Part shown: positions 9,946 through 18,435 of the stretch, piece by piece | Layout of the letters: each line of letters begins with the position of its first letter | How positions within the stretch are numbered: the stretch's first letter is position 1 | Assembly: GCA_947466075.1 (NCBI GenBank) | Contig: CANIBP010000001.1 | Span: 548,908 to 612,907, forward strand | Reading direction: 5' to 3' | Length of the DNA: 64,000 nt | Origin: Verrucomicrobiaceae bacterium | GTDB lineage: Bacteria > Verrucomicrobiota > Verrucomicrobiia > Verrucomicrobiales > Verrucomicrobiaceae | Notes under the pieces: model-generated | What the model was told of the DNA's origin: nothing | The model's input: only the letters and a program-made list of their open reading frames with translations | Databases searched by the model: none | Made by a program: the position numbers and the translations under genes

Positions 9946-10320
9946 CTACGACTTCCAGTCGAGGACGCCTTTTTTCCAGGCATAAACGAAAGCGACGAGC
10001 AGAATCGAAACGAAGCCAGTGGCGACGGCGAGGATGGAAGGGCCGAAGGCGGCGAGGTAATCCTTATAAATGATGGCCCAAGGATAAAGGAAGACGACTT
10101 CGATGTCGAAGAGCACGAAGAGCATCGCCACGATGTAGAACTTCACGCTGAAACGCGGCTGGCTGTCGCCCACCGGAAGCATACCGCACTCATAAGCGGA
10201 GTCTTTGATGGTGTTGCGTTTGGCGGACTTCCCGAGCAAAGCGGAGGCAATGAGAGTCACGACGGCGAAGCCACCGGCAATAACGATCTGAAGCAGTACA
10301 GGAATGTAGTTCTCAAACAT
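9946..10320 (-). CDS. nuoA: NADH-quinone oxidoreductase subunit A
   Basis: 124 residues from the ATG at 10320, the usual NuoA length; an in-frame start upstream would add 24 residues not seen in the family. Three membrane helices are visible (about 8-28, 62-84, 92-112). Family signatures are SAYECGMLP with the loop Cys and FSVKFYIVAMLFVLFDIEVVFLYPWA (positions about 52-77). It is a membrane-arm subunit of respiratory complex I near the quinone site. No nuoB or other nuo gene follows; the next gene is a Dabb protein, so this copy stands apart from the rest of complex I. The terminator of the gene upstream on the same strand ends about 60 bases before its start. Confidence 0.95.
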   Translation of the reverse strand: MFENYIPVLLQIVIAGGFAVVTLIASALLGKSAKRNTIKDSAYECGMLPVGDSQPRFSVKFYIVAMLFVLFDIEVVFLYPWAIIYKDYLAAFGPSILAVATGFVSILLVAFVYAWKKGVLDWKS

Positions 10321-10374
10321 GGGGTCGAATGATGATGGATGGGTAGCGAGACGCTGGGCAGCGTCAAACTCTGA

Positions 10375-10412
10375 AACAAAAAGGGCCGCCATGCGCGAAG
10401 CGTGGCGGCCCT
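10375..10412 (-). terminator. intrinsic terminator of the small basic protein gene
   Basis: On the minus strand, 17 bases past the stop of the gene at 10429-10779, there is a GC-rich hairpin with 10-base perfect arms, AGGGCCGCCA (10382-10391, plus-strand reading) and TGGCGGCCCT (10403-10412), around an 11-base loop. Reading on the minus strand it is followed at once by a T-rich run TTTTTGTTT. This is a textbook rho-independent terminator and separates the small gene from nuoA. Confidence 0.85.
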
Positions 10413-10428
10413 GAATGAAAGCTAAAGA

Positions 10429-10779
10429 CTAGCGGGCTGCTGCGGCGGCGGCGGTGCGCGAGACAACAGCTGCCGTGCGGGCGGCAATAGCGGCATTGTG
10501 GGCGGCACGCAGACCATCGAGACCACGATAGGTCTTGGCAACCTTAGAGCAAAGACCGCGACTGACGAGGTTCTGCAACTTCTCGTAGGAGCGCAAGCGC
10601 AGCATTTCCTCACCACCACTCACGGCGTTTTTCAACTTGAGATTGTCATAGACCAGACCGAAGAGAGTGTTGAACTCATATGTTTCCGGTTTGGAAAGAA
10701 CATTGACGAGTTCGTCGGTGACATGATCTGGGACTCGGCGGGAGAAGCGTGTCTTACGTGTCGGTGTTGTAGTAGGCAT
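10429..10779 (-). CDS. small basic protein with Ala-rich tail, unknown
   Basis: 116 residues, not recognised as a named family. The N-terminus is basic and Thr-rich (MPTTTPTRKTRFSRRVPDH), the middle is helical (ELVNVLSKPETYEFNTLF; EEMLRLRSYEKLQNLVSRG), and the last 25 residues are an Ala/Arg-rich stretch ending TAAAAAAR. The composition (basic N-terminus, Ala/Arg tail) is compatible with nucleic-acid binding, but no motif proves it. It has its own strong terminator and a 200-base upstream gap, so it is probably transcribed alone. The gene is real on length, start context and terminator; the function is unknown. Confidence 0.6.
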   Translation of the reverse strand: MPTTTPTRKTRFSRRVPDHVTDELVNVLSKPETYEFNTLFGLVYDNLKLKNAVSGGEEMLRLRSYEKLQNLVSRGLCSKVAKTYRGLDGLRAAHNAAIAARTAAVVSRTAAAAAAR

Positions 10780-10983
10780 AGAGCGGCTAAACTAGCACGC
10801 TCCTGCCATCTTTGCGACGATTTTGTGAGAACGGGCAGCTTTTTCTCCTACGCCGCATGCGCAATGATCAAAAGCGTCCCTTGACATCGTTTGGGGCTTT
10901 GTTGCGCCTAAATGAGCAGACAAAATAGATGGGAAAACAGCCGTTCTTTGAGTAGCTGAACCGCTGATAACCAACAAAGAAGG

Positions 10984-12303
10984 CTACTTGGCCGCGATTT
11001 TGTAGAGAGCCTTCTTGGTGCGGATAAATAGAGCCCCATCGGCCACGGCGGGCGAGGAGGAAATGGGCTCTGCGAGTTGGTTTTTGCCGACCAGTTCAAA
11101 TTTTTCAGCCGAGGCACGAACGAGGAAGGTCTGGCCGCGATCATTGGAAAATAAGAGTTTATCCCCCACTGCCAAGGGACACGGCAGATGCTGGCCTTCC
11201 ATTCGGTCCTCCCATAGATCTTTGCCGGTCTTGGCTTCGACGGCGCTGACGATGCCCCCGCGGGTGGTCTGGAACAGGATGCCGTTCACCAGCACCGGGG
11301 CGGACTCGCTGGCATTGCGCTTCTCACGATCCCAGAGGACGTGGCTTTCGGTGATGTCGCCAGTCATCTTGTTGTCGATACGAACGCCAAGAGTGTGAGC
11401 GCGCTCGGAACCCGTATTGAGAATTAGAATATCCCCCAAGAGCAGAGGCGGAATAGCAGCGTTGAAACCACCGTGGCGAATGGTCCAGAGTTCTTTGCCG
11501 GTTTTGACATCGTAGCCAAATGCGGCCCGTGAGCCGATGGAAACGAGCACTCCTTTGCCGCCGATCTCAAAGACATTGGGCGTGTGGTAAGCCTTGCGCA
11601 TGTCACCGTCTCGGGTGGGCTTGCCTTCCTTGTCGAGGTCGCCGTAATCAGTGGTGCGGGCGGTTTTCCAGATGGTCTTGCCGGTTTTCTTATCGAGCGC
11701 AGTGACAAACTGCTCATTGATGCCGTCGAAGGTCAAAATAATTAGATTGCCATGGATGATGGGTGACGAACCTGGGCCACGATAGTGCCGCACATTGATG
11801 TCACGACGTTCCCAATCCTTCGCACCCGTGGCCGGATTGATCCTAGCGGTGCCGTAGGTGCCGAAGTGGACATAGAGGGCGTCTTCTTCAAGCACAGGCG
11901 ATGGGGCGGCGTAATTATTGAGCGGGTTGCCGAGGATTTCTGGCGATGGATTTTCAAACACCAGTTTGTGATGCACGATTTTGCCGCTGTGGCGATCGAT
12001 GCCATAGACGAACTGCTGTTTGCCATCTGTGGTAGCGGCAGTAAACCAGATCATATCGCCGCCGATCACCGGTGTGGAATGGCCCTCGCCCTCGAGTTCG
12101 ACGCGCCAAGCGATGTTTTTGCCGGACTCCCCATCCCATTCGACTGGGACACGCGCCGCCTCAGCCGAAGGCACGATGCCATCATGCGTGGGGCCGTTCT
12201 TGGCAGGCCAGAACAGGGGTTTCGTGGCAGGCTGGGCACTGGTAAGAGCGGACAGCAAAACGAAGGTGATGGCGGAGAGAGTGGGCGTGCGGATCATGGG
12301 CAT
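10984..12303 (-). CDS. PQQ-like beta-propeller secreted protein
   Basis: 439 residues from the ATG at 12303 (a second ATG lies two codons later at 12297). A signal peptide (about residues 1-24, ending TSAQPA) is followed by a repeated pattern of strands with the propeller motif exemplified by DKKTGKTIWKT, DVKTGKELWTI and EAKTGKDLWED, i.e. several blades of the PQQ/outer-membrane BamB type. Frames upstream of 12303 stay open but lack coding character. Many such proteins in Verrucomicrobia are annotated only as PQQ-binding-like; no quinone or metal site residue can be assigned with confidence. Divergent from the helical protein gene at 12389, with 85 bases between. Confidence 0.85.
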   Translation of the reverse strand: MPMIRTPTLSAITFVLLSALTSAQPATKPLFWPAKNGPTHDGIVPSAEAARVPVEWDGESGKNIAWRVELEGEGHSTPVIGGDMIWFTAATTDGKQQFVYGIDRHSGKIVHHKLVFENPSPEILGNPLNNYAAPSPVLEEDALYVHFGTYGTARINPATGAKDWERRDINVRHYRGPGSSPIIHGNLIILTFDGINEQFVTALDKKTGKTIWKTARTTDYGDLDKEGKPTRDGDMRKAYHTPNVFEIGGKGVLVSIGSRAAFGYDVKTGKELWTIRHGGFNAAIPPLLLGDILILNTGSERAHTLGVRIDNKMTGDITESHVLWDREKRNASESAPVLVNGILFQTTRGGIVSAVEAKTGKDLWEDRMEGQHLPCPLAVGDKLLFSNDRGQTFLVRASAEKFELVGKNQLAEPISSSPAVADGALFIRTKKALYKIAAK

Positions 12304-12388
12304 GAAGTTGACGGTGCGGCGTGGAAATTCTTTCGCCCGAGAAAAGAGCATGCATGGTTCATGGCATCCAGCCGTATCCATCGCCATC

Positions 12389-12847
12389 ATGAAAAAGACC
12401 CTCCTCACCTGCCTCGTCATCAGCCTCTGCCTTGCCCCCTCACAAGCGGAAGACAGCCTCAATGAGCAACTCCGCCGCGCCGCTGAGAAACTAAAAAATG
12501 AATTTTCCAAGGTAAAGGAGCAGACCGAAGTCACCGGCCGCGAGTGGTATAAAAAGGCCAAAGAACACCTCACCACCAGCCGCGAGGAGTATTTGAAAAA
12601 GGCTGGTGATGCTCTGACACGCTGGAAAGCGGACATTGACGTGCTCAAGGACCAAGTCGGCCGCGAATACTTCAAAACCCGCGTGGAGGCCCTCGAAGAG
12701 CATCATGCCTTTGCCGTGAAAGAGATCGGAACACTCACCGCCATCACCGAAGAGGCGCAGTTCCGTGCGCGACAAAAGTCTTTCGACAAGACGCTATGGA
12801 CACTCGAAGCCGCCATCGAGCAGGCGCAGGAAGAAGCCGGTTTATAG
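12389..12847 (+). CDS. secreted charged helical protein, unknown
   Basis: 152 residues beginning MKKTLLTCLVISLCLAPSQA, a clear signal peptide. The mature chain is almost entirely charged helix with heptad-like spacing (LRRAAEKLKNEFSKVKEQTE; YLKKAGDALTRWKADIDVLK), suggesting a coiled coil or an amphipathic helical bundle, and has no Cys. I do not recognise a family. It could be a periplasmic structural or chaperone-like protein. I preferred this ATG because it gives a signal peptide; the frame continues open to 12020 but that part overlaps the divergent PQQ gene. A UspA gene follows 90 bases downstream. Confidence 0.65.
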   Translation: MKKTLLTCLVISLCLAPSQAEDSLNEQLRRAAEKLKNEFSKVKEQTEVTGREWYKKAKEHLTTSREEYLKKAGDALTRWKADIDVLKDQVGREYFKTRVEALEEHHAFAVKEIGTLTAITEEAQFRARQKSFDKTLWTLEAAIEQAQEEAGL

Positions 12848-12937
12848 GCGCAAAGCCCGCCCACAAGCACGCAAAAGCCGCACGGCATTGTTTTCTGTGA
12901 GCAAGTATGGTGAAATCATCCAAATCCAACCATCGCC

Positions 12938-13846
12938 ATGAAAAAGCTCCATCACATCATCGCCGCCATCGACTTCACCCCGTCCTGCCGCAATGCCTTG
13001 CGTGAGGCCGCCCGCCGTGCCTCGCTCGACGGTTCCGCCATCACCGCCGTGCATGTCATGGACGAATTCCTTGTGCATGAACTCAAGCGTGCACTCTCCG
13101 CCGATCAGGCCACGATCCGCGCCGACTGGCTGGGGCGGCTGCAGAAATACGTGGCCGAGTCCGAAGTCGGAGCCGTTGCAGTGAACGCCGAAGTGCGCAT
13201 CGGCCATCCATTCACCGAACTCGTCGAAGCCTGTCGCGCCCACAGTGCCGATCTGCTCGTCATGGGTGCAAAGGGATCGAAGGACGAGCCACATCGCGTC
13301 GGCGCCATCGCCGCCAAGTGTGTGCGCAAGGCGCCGGTCGATGTTCTCGTCGTGCGCGAGGATGCGCAGGGCCCCTTCAAGAAGATCGTCACCTGCGTCG
13401 ATTTCTCTGAAAACTCCGCCAAAGCGGTGCAATGCGCCCTGCATGTGGCGCAGCAAGATGGCGGCTCACTCGATTGCCTGCATGTGTATCAGAGTGCACT
13501 TGCCATGTCGCTCGACTACGGCGGGTTTGCCCCATCCATGCCAGCCACGATTGATCCCGACGCCGTGGAAAACTGGCGCAAAGATTTGAGCGCCTTTCTT
13601 GCGGCGCTCACTCGCGACGTTGCGGATGTCAAAGTCACCGCATTGATCAAAGAACGTGTCAATATTCGCGAAGCCATCCTAGATCACGTCAACGAAGTGC
13701 ATGCCACGCTTGTCGTGCTTGGCACCCGTGGCAAAACCGGCCTGCGAGAGATGCTCATTGGCACCACGGCGGAGAAAATCGTGCAAAACGCCCCCTGCTC
13801 TATTCTCGCCGTCAAACCGGATGGATTTGCCACGGCTGCTGATTAA
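12938..13846 (+). CDS. tandem universal stress protein
   Basis: 302 residues containing two UspA domains (about 1-147 and 148-295). The C-terminal domain has an intact ATP-binding loop of the G-2x-G-9x-G-T type, GTRGKTGLREMLIGT, followed by CSILAVKP. In the N-terminal domain the loop (GAKGSKDEPHRVG) has an eight-residue spacer, so ATP binding may be restricted to the second domain. Cytosolic. Tandem Usp proteins are commonly induced by hypoxia or stationary phase; here the gene lies 11 bases before a PAS histidine kinase with FixL-like haem residues, which supports an oxygen or energy stress role. Likely same operon as the kinase and response regulator. Confidence 0.93.
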   Translation: MKKLHHIIAAIDFTPSCRNALREAARRASLDGSAITAVHVMDEFLVHELKRALSADQATIRADWLGRLQKYVAESEVGAVAVNAEVRIGHPFTELVEACRAHSADLLVMGAKGSKDEPHRVGAIAAKCVRKAPVDVLVVREDAQGPFKKIVTCVDFSENSAKAVQCALHVAQQDGGSLDCLHVYQSALAMSLDYGGFAPSMPATIDPDAVENWRKDLSAFLAALTRDVADVKVTALIKERVNIREAILDHVNEVHATLVVLGTRGKTGLREMLIGTTAEKIVQNAPCSILAVKPDGFATAAD

Positions 13847-13857
13847 ATCGCTGACAC

Positions 13858-14925
13858 ATGCCGAAGAAAATACCCGCTGAACCCAGCATCGCCGAACTAC
13901 AGGCCGCGCTGCAGGCCAGTGAGCAGCGCTCGACGGCGATTGTCGAGACGGCGGTGAACGCGATCATCACGATCGATGAGAACTGCATCATCGAGACCGC
14001 AAACACAGCCACTGAGCGTCTCTTTGGCTACACACTTGATGAAATCGTCGGCCAAAACATCACTGTGCTCATGCCGCAGCCTTATCGTGACCGCCACGAT
14101 GTCTATGTGAAGAATTACCTCAGCACCGGTGTGAAGCGTATCATCGGCATTGGGCGTGAAGTGGTGGGACAGCGTAAAGACGGCTCCGTATTTCCCATCG
14201 ACCTCTCTGTGGGTGAAGCGGTGCTTCCCAGCGGCCGCCGCATCTTTACCGGCATCATTCGCGATCTCACGGAGCGGAAGGCGCTCGAAGACAAAATCCT
14301 CCACATCAGCGAGGAGGAGCAAGCACGCATCGGGCAGGACATTCACGATGATTTGTGCCAGCAACTCGCCGCCATTGGCTGTCTGGCAAAGGTAGCGCAG
14401 AAAAGTCTGCTCAAATCCGGCAGCCCAGAAGCTCGGAGTTTGGAGGAAATCGTCAGCCTTCTCACCAAGGCCAATGTGCGTGCCCGCGAAACCTCACGTG
14501 GCCTCATGCCTGTCGTTCTCGACTCCGGCGGCCTCATGGCAGCGCTGGAGGAACTCGCGGACAACACCGCACGCGCCTATGAAATCGTGTGCGAATTCCA
14601 CTATGATAATCCGGTTCAGTTGAATGACAACAAAACCTCCGTGCAGCTCTTCCGGATCGCCCAGGAAGCGGTTTCCAACGCTTTGAAGCATGGGCAGGCC
14701 AAGCGCGTCGGTATTCACCTCGCTCGTCAAAGCGGGAACATCGTCCTCACCATACGTGACGATGGCAGCGGTATTCCGGATAAACCGGATAAAGGAACTG
14801 GCATGGGCCTCTTGACCATGAGCCATCGCGCTCAAATGATGGGTGGCACCATCAACGTCTCGCCGCGCAGCAGCGGCGGCACCCAGGTCACATGCAGCGT
14901 TCCAGCACCAGCAAAGCACCCATAA
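13858..14925 (+). CDS. PAS sensor histidine kinase, FixL-like PAS with NarX-type core
   Basis: 355 residues, no membrane segment. A PAS domain spans about 22-138; it carries PYRDRHDVY with His80 and IIGIGREVVGQRKDG with Arg100, the 20-residue spacing that separates the haem ligand His200 and the oxygen-sensing Arg220 in Bradyrhizobium FixL. A HisKA_3 dimerisation segment follows (EEEQARIGQDIHDDL, phospho-acceptor His163) and then an HATPase_c domain (N-box around Asn274 in AQEAVSNALKHG; G-boxes DDGSGIP and GTGMGLLTM). The kinase core is therefore the NarX/UhpB class, not the FixL class. It should phosphorylate the NarL-type regulator encoded immediately downstream, whose start overlaps this gene by 34 bases. 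Haem binding is inferred, not shown. Confidence 0.9.
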   Translation: MPKKIPAEPSIAELQAALQASEQRSTAIVETAVNAIITIDENCIIETANTATERLFGYTLDEIVGQNITVLMPQPYRDRHDVYVKNYLSTGVKRIIGIGREVVGQRKDGSVFPIDLSVGEAVLPSGRRIFTGIIRDLTERKALEDKILHISEEEQARIGQDIHDDLCQQLAAIGCLAKVAQKSLLKSGSPEARSLEEIVSLLTKANVRARETSRGLMPVVLDSGGLMAALEELADNTARAYEIVCEFHYDNPVQLNDNKTSVQLFRIAQEAVSNALKHGQAKRVGIHLARQSGNIVLTIRDDGSGIPDKPDKGTGMGLLTMSHRAQMMGGTINVSPRSSGGTQVTCSVPAPAKHP

Positions 14926-15569
14926 AGCGCATCGTTCTCATCGACGACCACCCCATCATGCGCCACGGCCTCGCACAGCTTGTTCGTGCTGAAGAAGGTC
15001 TGGATGTCTGCGGTGATGCCGGCAATGCCCGCGAAGGCCTCGAAACCGTCGGCCGGCTCAAACCCGACCTCGCCATCATCGATCTAACGCTGCCAGACAA
15101 AAACGGCCTCGAACTCGTCAAAGACATCCGTGCTGCGTATCCCGCCACCCATTGTCTCGTGCTCTCCATGCATGACGAAGCTCTTTATGGCGAACGCTCC
15201 CTGCGCGCCGGTGCCCGCGGCTATGTGATGAAGGAGGAAGCGGCCGATCATCTCATCACCGCCATTCATAAAGTCCTCTCTGGTGGCCTTTACATCAGTG
15301 AAACGCTGAACGCCCGCATGCTGGAGCAGGTCACCGGCGCGTCACGTGCCAAAGCCACTGGTATGGACTCCCTCACTGATCGCGAACTCGAAATCCTCAC
15401 GCTCGTGGGCAAGGGTGTCGCCACCAAGAACATCGCCACGCAGCTCAGCATCAGCGCACGCACCGTCGAAGCCCACCGTGCCCACATCAAAGAAAAACTC
15501 GGTATCACGGACGGTGCCGCTTTGGTGCGCTACGCGGTGCAGTGGGTAGAAACGCGGTCAAAGCTGTAG
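14892..15569 (+). CDS. NarL/FixJ-type response regulator
   Basis: 225 residues. The receiver domain has the acidic pair IDDH (18-20), phospho-acceptor Asp64 in AIIDLTLPDK, and the conserved Lys in GARGYVMKEEA. The C-terminal LuxR helix-turn-helix is clear (LTDRELEILTLVGKG, SISARTVEAHRAHIKEKLGI). It is the cognate partner of the upstream kinase, with a 34-base gene overlap that implies coupled expression. Target genes cannot be told from this window, although the Usp gene two positions upstream is a reasonable candidate. It converges on the isomerase gene with a 12-base overlap of coding ends. Confidence 0.94.
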   Translation: MQRSSTSKAPIKRIVLIDDHPIMRHGLAQLVRAEEGLDVCGDAGNAREGLETVGRLKPDLAIIDLTLPDKNGLELVKDIRAAYPATHCLVLSMHDEALYGERSLRAGARGYVMKEEAADHLITAIHKVLSGGLYISETLNARMLEQVTGASRAKATGMDSLTDRELEILTLVGKGVATKNIATQLSISARTVEAHRAHIKEKLGITDGAALVRYAVQWVETRSKL

Positions 15570-16550
15570 GCGGGGGCAGGCTGGCTCCGCAATCGCCTCG
15601 CGCAGTTCAGTAAGCAACTTTGCCACCTCGACGAAGGGATCATAATTCTTCCGACGCATTGAGAGTGTTTCGATGGGCAGATAACCGCGATAGCCTGAGT
15701 CACGGATGATTTTGACCAGCTTCCTGCAATCGGTGCGCGGTGAGTCCGTGCGGCTTTTGATCGTCTCCTTGATCTGCCAATTGACCGCATGGGGTGCCAC
15801 GAGCGCGATGTCCGCATACGGGTCGTCAGTGAAGTATTTGCCCGTATCCACCAATGCACCACACCAGGCATGATTGACGCGTTCAAGCAGGCTCACATGC
15901 TCCGCGCCGGTGCTGAGGAAGTCGCCATGATTTTGCACGGCGACGAGAACGCCAAATTTCTGCCCATGCTCGGCGCACTCGCGCAATGCATCCGCCATCC
16001 AGCTTTCCACATCCAGACGCGGCGCATTACCGGACGCTGCCAGCCAGTCTGCATGCGGTTTTTGCGGACCCGCGAACACACGAACCACCGGCGCACCGAG
16101 TCGAGCAGCGACTTCGATCCAGTCTTTGGTCAGTTGCACCCCCTCGGCACGCACCGCCTTGTCCGCCGTCGCAAAATCATTGCGCACGCCGGTGCCGCTG
16201 ATGTCGAGGCCGAGGTCATGCGTGTACTTTTTGATGCGCGCGATGTAACTGCTCTCCGGCACCTTGGGATACCCAGGAAAGAAGTAACCCGTGAGATCCA
16301 CCGCAGCCATGTTGTGCTTCGCACAGAAATCGCACACGCCGAAGAGATCGATGCCCTTACTCGCATCCGTGAGGTTTTCATTCAGCAGTTCGAGAAACGA
16401 ATACGCATTCAGTGCAGGCTGAAGAAAGGCTCCGCCGACTCGCTTGATGGCAGTATTGGCGGCAGACGTAGCTGCAAACGGTAAGCCGGTGACTGGCAGC
16501 AATGCCGCACTGGCTTTGAGAAAATCACGGCGAGTCGTGTTGGGTTTCAT
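15558..16550 (-). CDS. Tat-exported sugar isomerase/epimerase-like TIM barrel
   Basis: 330 residues with a twin-arginine signal (TRRDFLKASAALLPVTGLP). The body fits the xylose-isomerase-like TIM barrel family (AP endonuclease family 2 fold), with metal-site candidates in VAVQNHGDFLS, WCGALVDTGKY and the C-terminal GYRGYLPIETLS (Glu). PVC bacteria export many such proteins, with presumed roles on extracellular sugars; the actual substrate is unknown. It sits 9 bases downstream of the Ser/Thr kinase stop on the same strand and may share its transcript. Confidence 0.85.
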   Translation of the reverse strand: MKPNTTRRDFLKASAALLPVTGLPFAATSAANTAIKRVGGAFLQPALNAYSFLELLNENLTDASKGIDLFGVCDFCAKHNMAAVDLTGYFFPGYPKVPESSYIARIKKYTHDLGLDISGTGVRNDFATADKAVRAEGVQLTKDWIEVAARLGAPVVRVFAGPQKPHADWLAASGNAPRLDVESWMADALRECAEHGQKFGVLVAVQNHGDFLSTGAEHVSLLERVNHAWCGALVDTGKYFTDDPYADIALVAPHAVNWQIKETIKSRTDSPRTDCRKLVKIIRDSGYRGYLPIETLSMRRKNYDPFVEVAKLLTELREAIAEPACPRLQL

Positions 16551-16559
16551 GGTCTCGAT

Positions 16560-18329
16560 TTATTTTGCCGGGCCGCGCATCGGTCGCGGTCCGGGGCGTC
16601 TAACTGCGCCAGCACTGGCGGCACTTTGCTGTAGCGCTTTCATTGAAGGCGCGGTCTGCAGATCCGCCAGTTCTGCCGCTACGACTTCTGCCCGCTTGGC
16701 AGCCTCGATTTTCCCAGCCCCGGCACGTTCCTTAGCCTTTGCCAGCACCAACTCGCATTGCGCGGCACGCATTTTGCGCGCGGCATCGTCTGCTTTGGAT
16801 TGAATCGCCTCGTGCTGTGCCGCGTAAGTTTTCCGCAGATTGATTAGCGCCGGAGGCCAAGAGAGTTCCGGCTCATTCAAGGGTTCACGGTTCGCGATGT
16901 GTGAGATCTCGCTCAGGATCGGGTCACGCTGCTCCGGCGTGATACCACTGAGGCTGCGCTGTAGTGCGGGTATGTATTTACCGGCCAGTTCTTGAATGGC
17001 AGACTCGACATGAATCTCCTCGTTGGCCGTCCATTCGTCACGAAACGCATTCACTAGCTGCGCCAATTCAGGATCACGCTCTTCGAGTTTCTGGATGGCC
17101 TCCAGCGGCGTTTCGAGAGCGGGAGCAGGCAGCATTGTTGGTGGCGGAGCGGGTGCCGGTTTAGCGACCGTCATGTTTTTGGTCGGCGTTTCTGCCTCCA
17201 CCGGTTTCTTTTCCGTTTCCGGGGCAGGCATGACCACGACTTCCGGCTTCACCGTTTTTTTCTCGGTCTCTGGTTCCGGCGTTTCAGGTTTTACCTCGGG
17301 GCTTTCCGTCTGGTTCTGCGTGATGGCCGGTGTTTCCTGCGCTTTGTGTTCCTGCACCGGTTCAGAGTTAAATAGCATGCCGAGAACTGCGGCGATCACG
17401 ATAATAGCCGCCACTGCTGCGACGATGATCATGTATGTCCGGCGCAATGCGGCGCCATCGTTGGGCTCGTTCTCTTTCTCGACGACCTCCACCACGGCTA
17501 CGGCGTCCGCAGAACCGGACATCGTCTGCTTGATATGCGCTCGCAGCTCCAAGGCACTTTGAAAGCGTTGTTCTGGATCGGCATGTGTGGCTTTGTCGAT
17601 CAGAGTATCCCAGCGCGGCGACGCCGGCGCATATTCGGTCACTGAGCGGCGAGGATTCTTCGGCACATGGCCTGTGAGCATTTCGTATAGCACCACCCCG
17701 GCGGCATAAATGTCCACTCGCTGGTCCACCTTGCCGCCGTTGATGATCTCCGGTGCGGCGTAATCCGGCGTGCCGAATGGATTTTCCTCTGCCTCGCCCG
17801 TGATCGGCCGCGCGAGACCGAAGTCGGCCACTTTCACCTGGTCGTCCTCATTGACCATGATGTTGCCCGGTTTGATGTCGCGATGCAGGATCTTGTGATT
17901 GTGCGCAAAGGTCAGCGCATCGCACAACTGCATGGCCATGGCTGCCGCCCGGCGCACCGGCAGCACCCCTTTGTGGATGATTTCATGCAAACTGTGGCCC
18001 TCCACCCACTCCATCACCAGATACAAATGCCCGGCTGTCGTGATACCAAAGTCGTACACCGCCACGATGTGTGTGTGGTTGAGCTTTGCCATCGCACGCG
18101 CCTCGGCCTTGAAGCGCTCAGCAAAGTCCTTCTCAGCACCGAATTCTGGTGGCAAAATCTTGATCGCCACGGGGCGGTCCAAGCTCTCCTGCCGTGCTTT
18201 GAACACCGCGCCCATGCCACCGTAGGCCGCCAGCTTTTCAAACGCATACTGCGGCAGTAGCGCAGTCATCTCCTCGACGCTGGGAACGTCAAATGGTGGC
18301 GGATGATGATGGGGGGCTTCCTGGGACAT
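16560..18329 (-). CDS. membrane Ser/Thr protein kinase (PknB-type)
   Basis: 589 residues from the ATG at 18329 (MSQEAP). The kinase domain spans about 30-272: glycine loop GGMGAVFKA, catalytic Lys57 in VAIKILP, HRDIKPGN (Asp151), DFGLAR (Asp169), and GTPDYAAPE. One transmembrane helix follows (about 298-320). The external part starts with a Pro/Glu/Thr-rich linker with repeated PE-T-EKK units and continues as a charged helical domain ending in a Pro/Arg tail. An in-frame start 16 codons upstream would overlap the divergent gene and lacks conservation features. Role: phosphorylation signalling from an envelope cue; the ligand is unknown. Confidence 0.92.
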   Translation of the reverse strand: MSQEAPHHHPPPFDVPSVEEMTALLPQYAFEKLAAYGGMGAVFKARQESLDRPVAIKILPPEFGAEKDFAERFKAEARAMAKLNHTHIVAVYDFGITTAGHLYLVMEWVEGHSLHEIIHKGVLPVRRAAAMAMQLCDALTFAHNHKILHRDIKPGNIMVNEDDQVKVADFGLARPITGEAEENPFGTPDYAAPEIINGGKVDQRVDIYAAGVVLYEMLTGHVPKNPRRSVTEYAPASPRWDTLIDKATHADPEQRFQSALELRAHIKQTMSGSADAVAVVEVVEKENEPNDGAALRRTYMIIVAAVAAIIVIAAVLGMLFNSEPVQEHKAQETPAITQNQTESPEVKPETPEPETEKKTVKPEVVVMPAPETEKKPVEAETPTKNMTVAKPAPAPPPTMLPAPALETPLEAIQKLEERDPELAQLVNAFRDEWTANEEIHVESAIQELAGKYIPALQRSLSGITPEQRDPILSEISHIANREPLNEPELSWPPALINLRKTYAAQHEAIQSKADDAARKMRAAQCELVLAKAKERAGAGKIEAAKRAEVVAAELADLQTAPSMKALQQSAASAGAVRRPGPRPMRGPAK

Positions 18330-18435
18330 GAAAAAGGCGGCGGACAGTAGCGAAACACACGCACACGGCGAGTACAATCAGTACGTCTTTCAATCCCATC
18401 CTTGCAGCCATTCATGCCTTAGCCATTTTCCGGCC

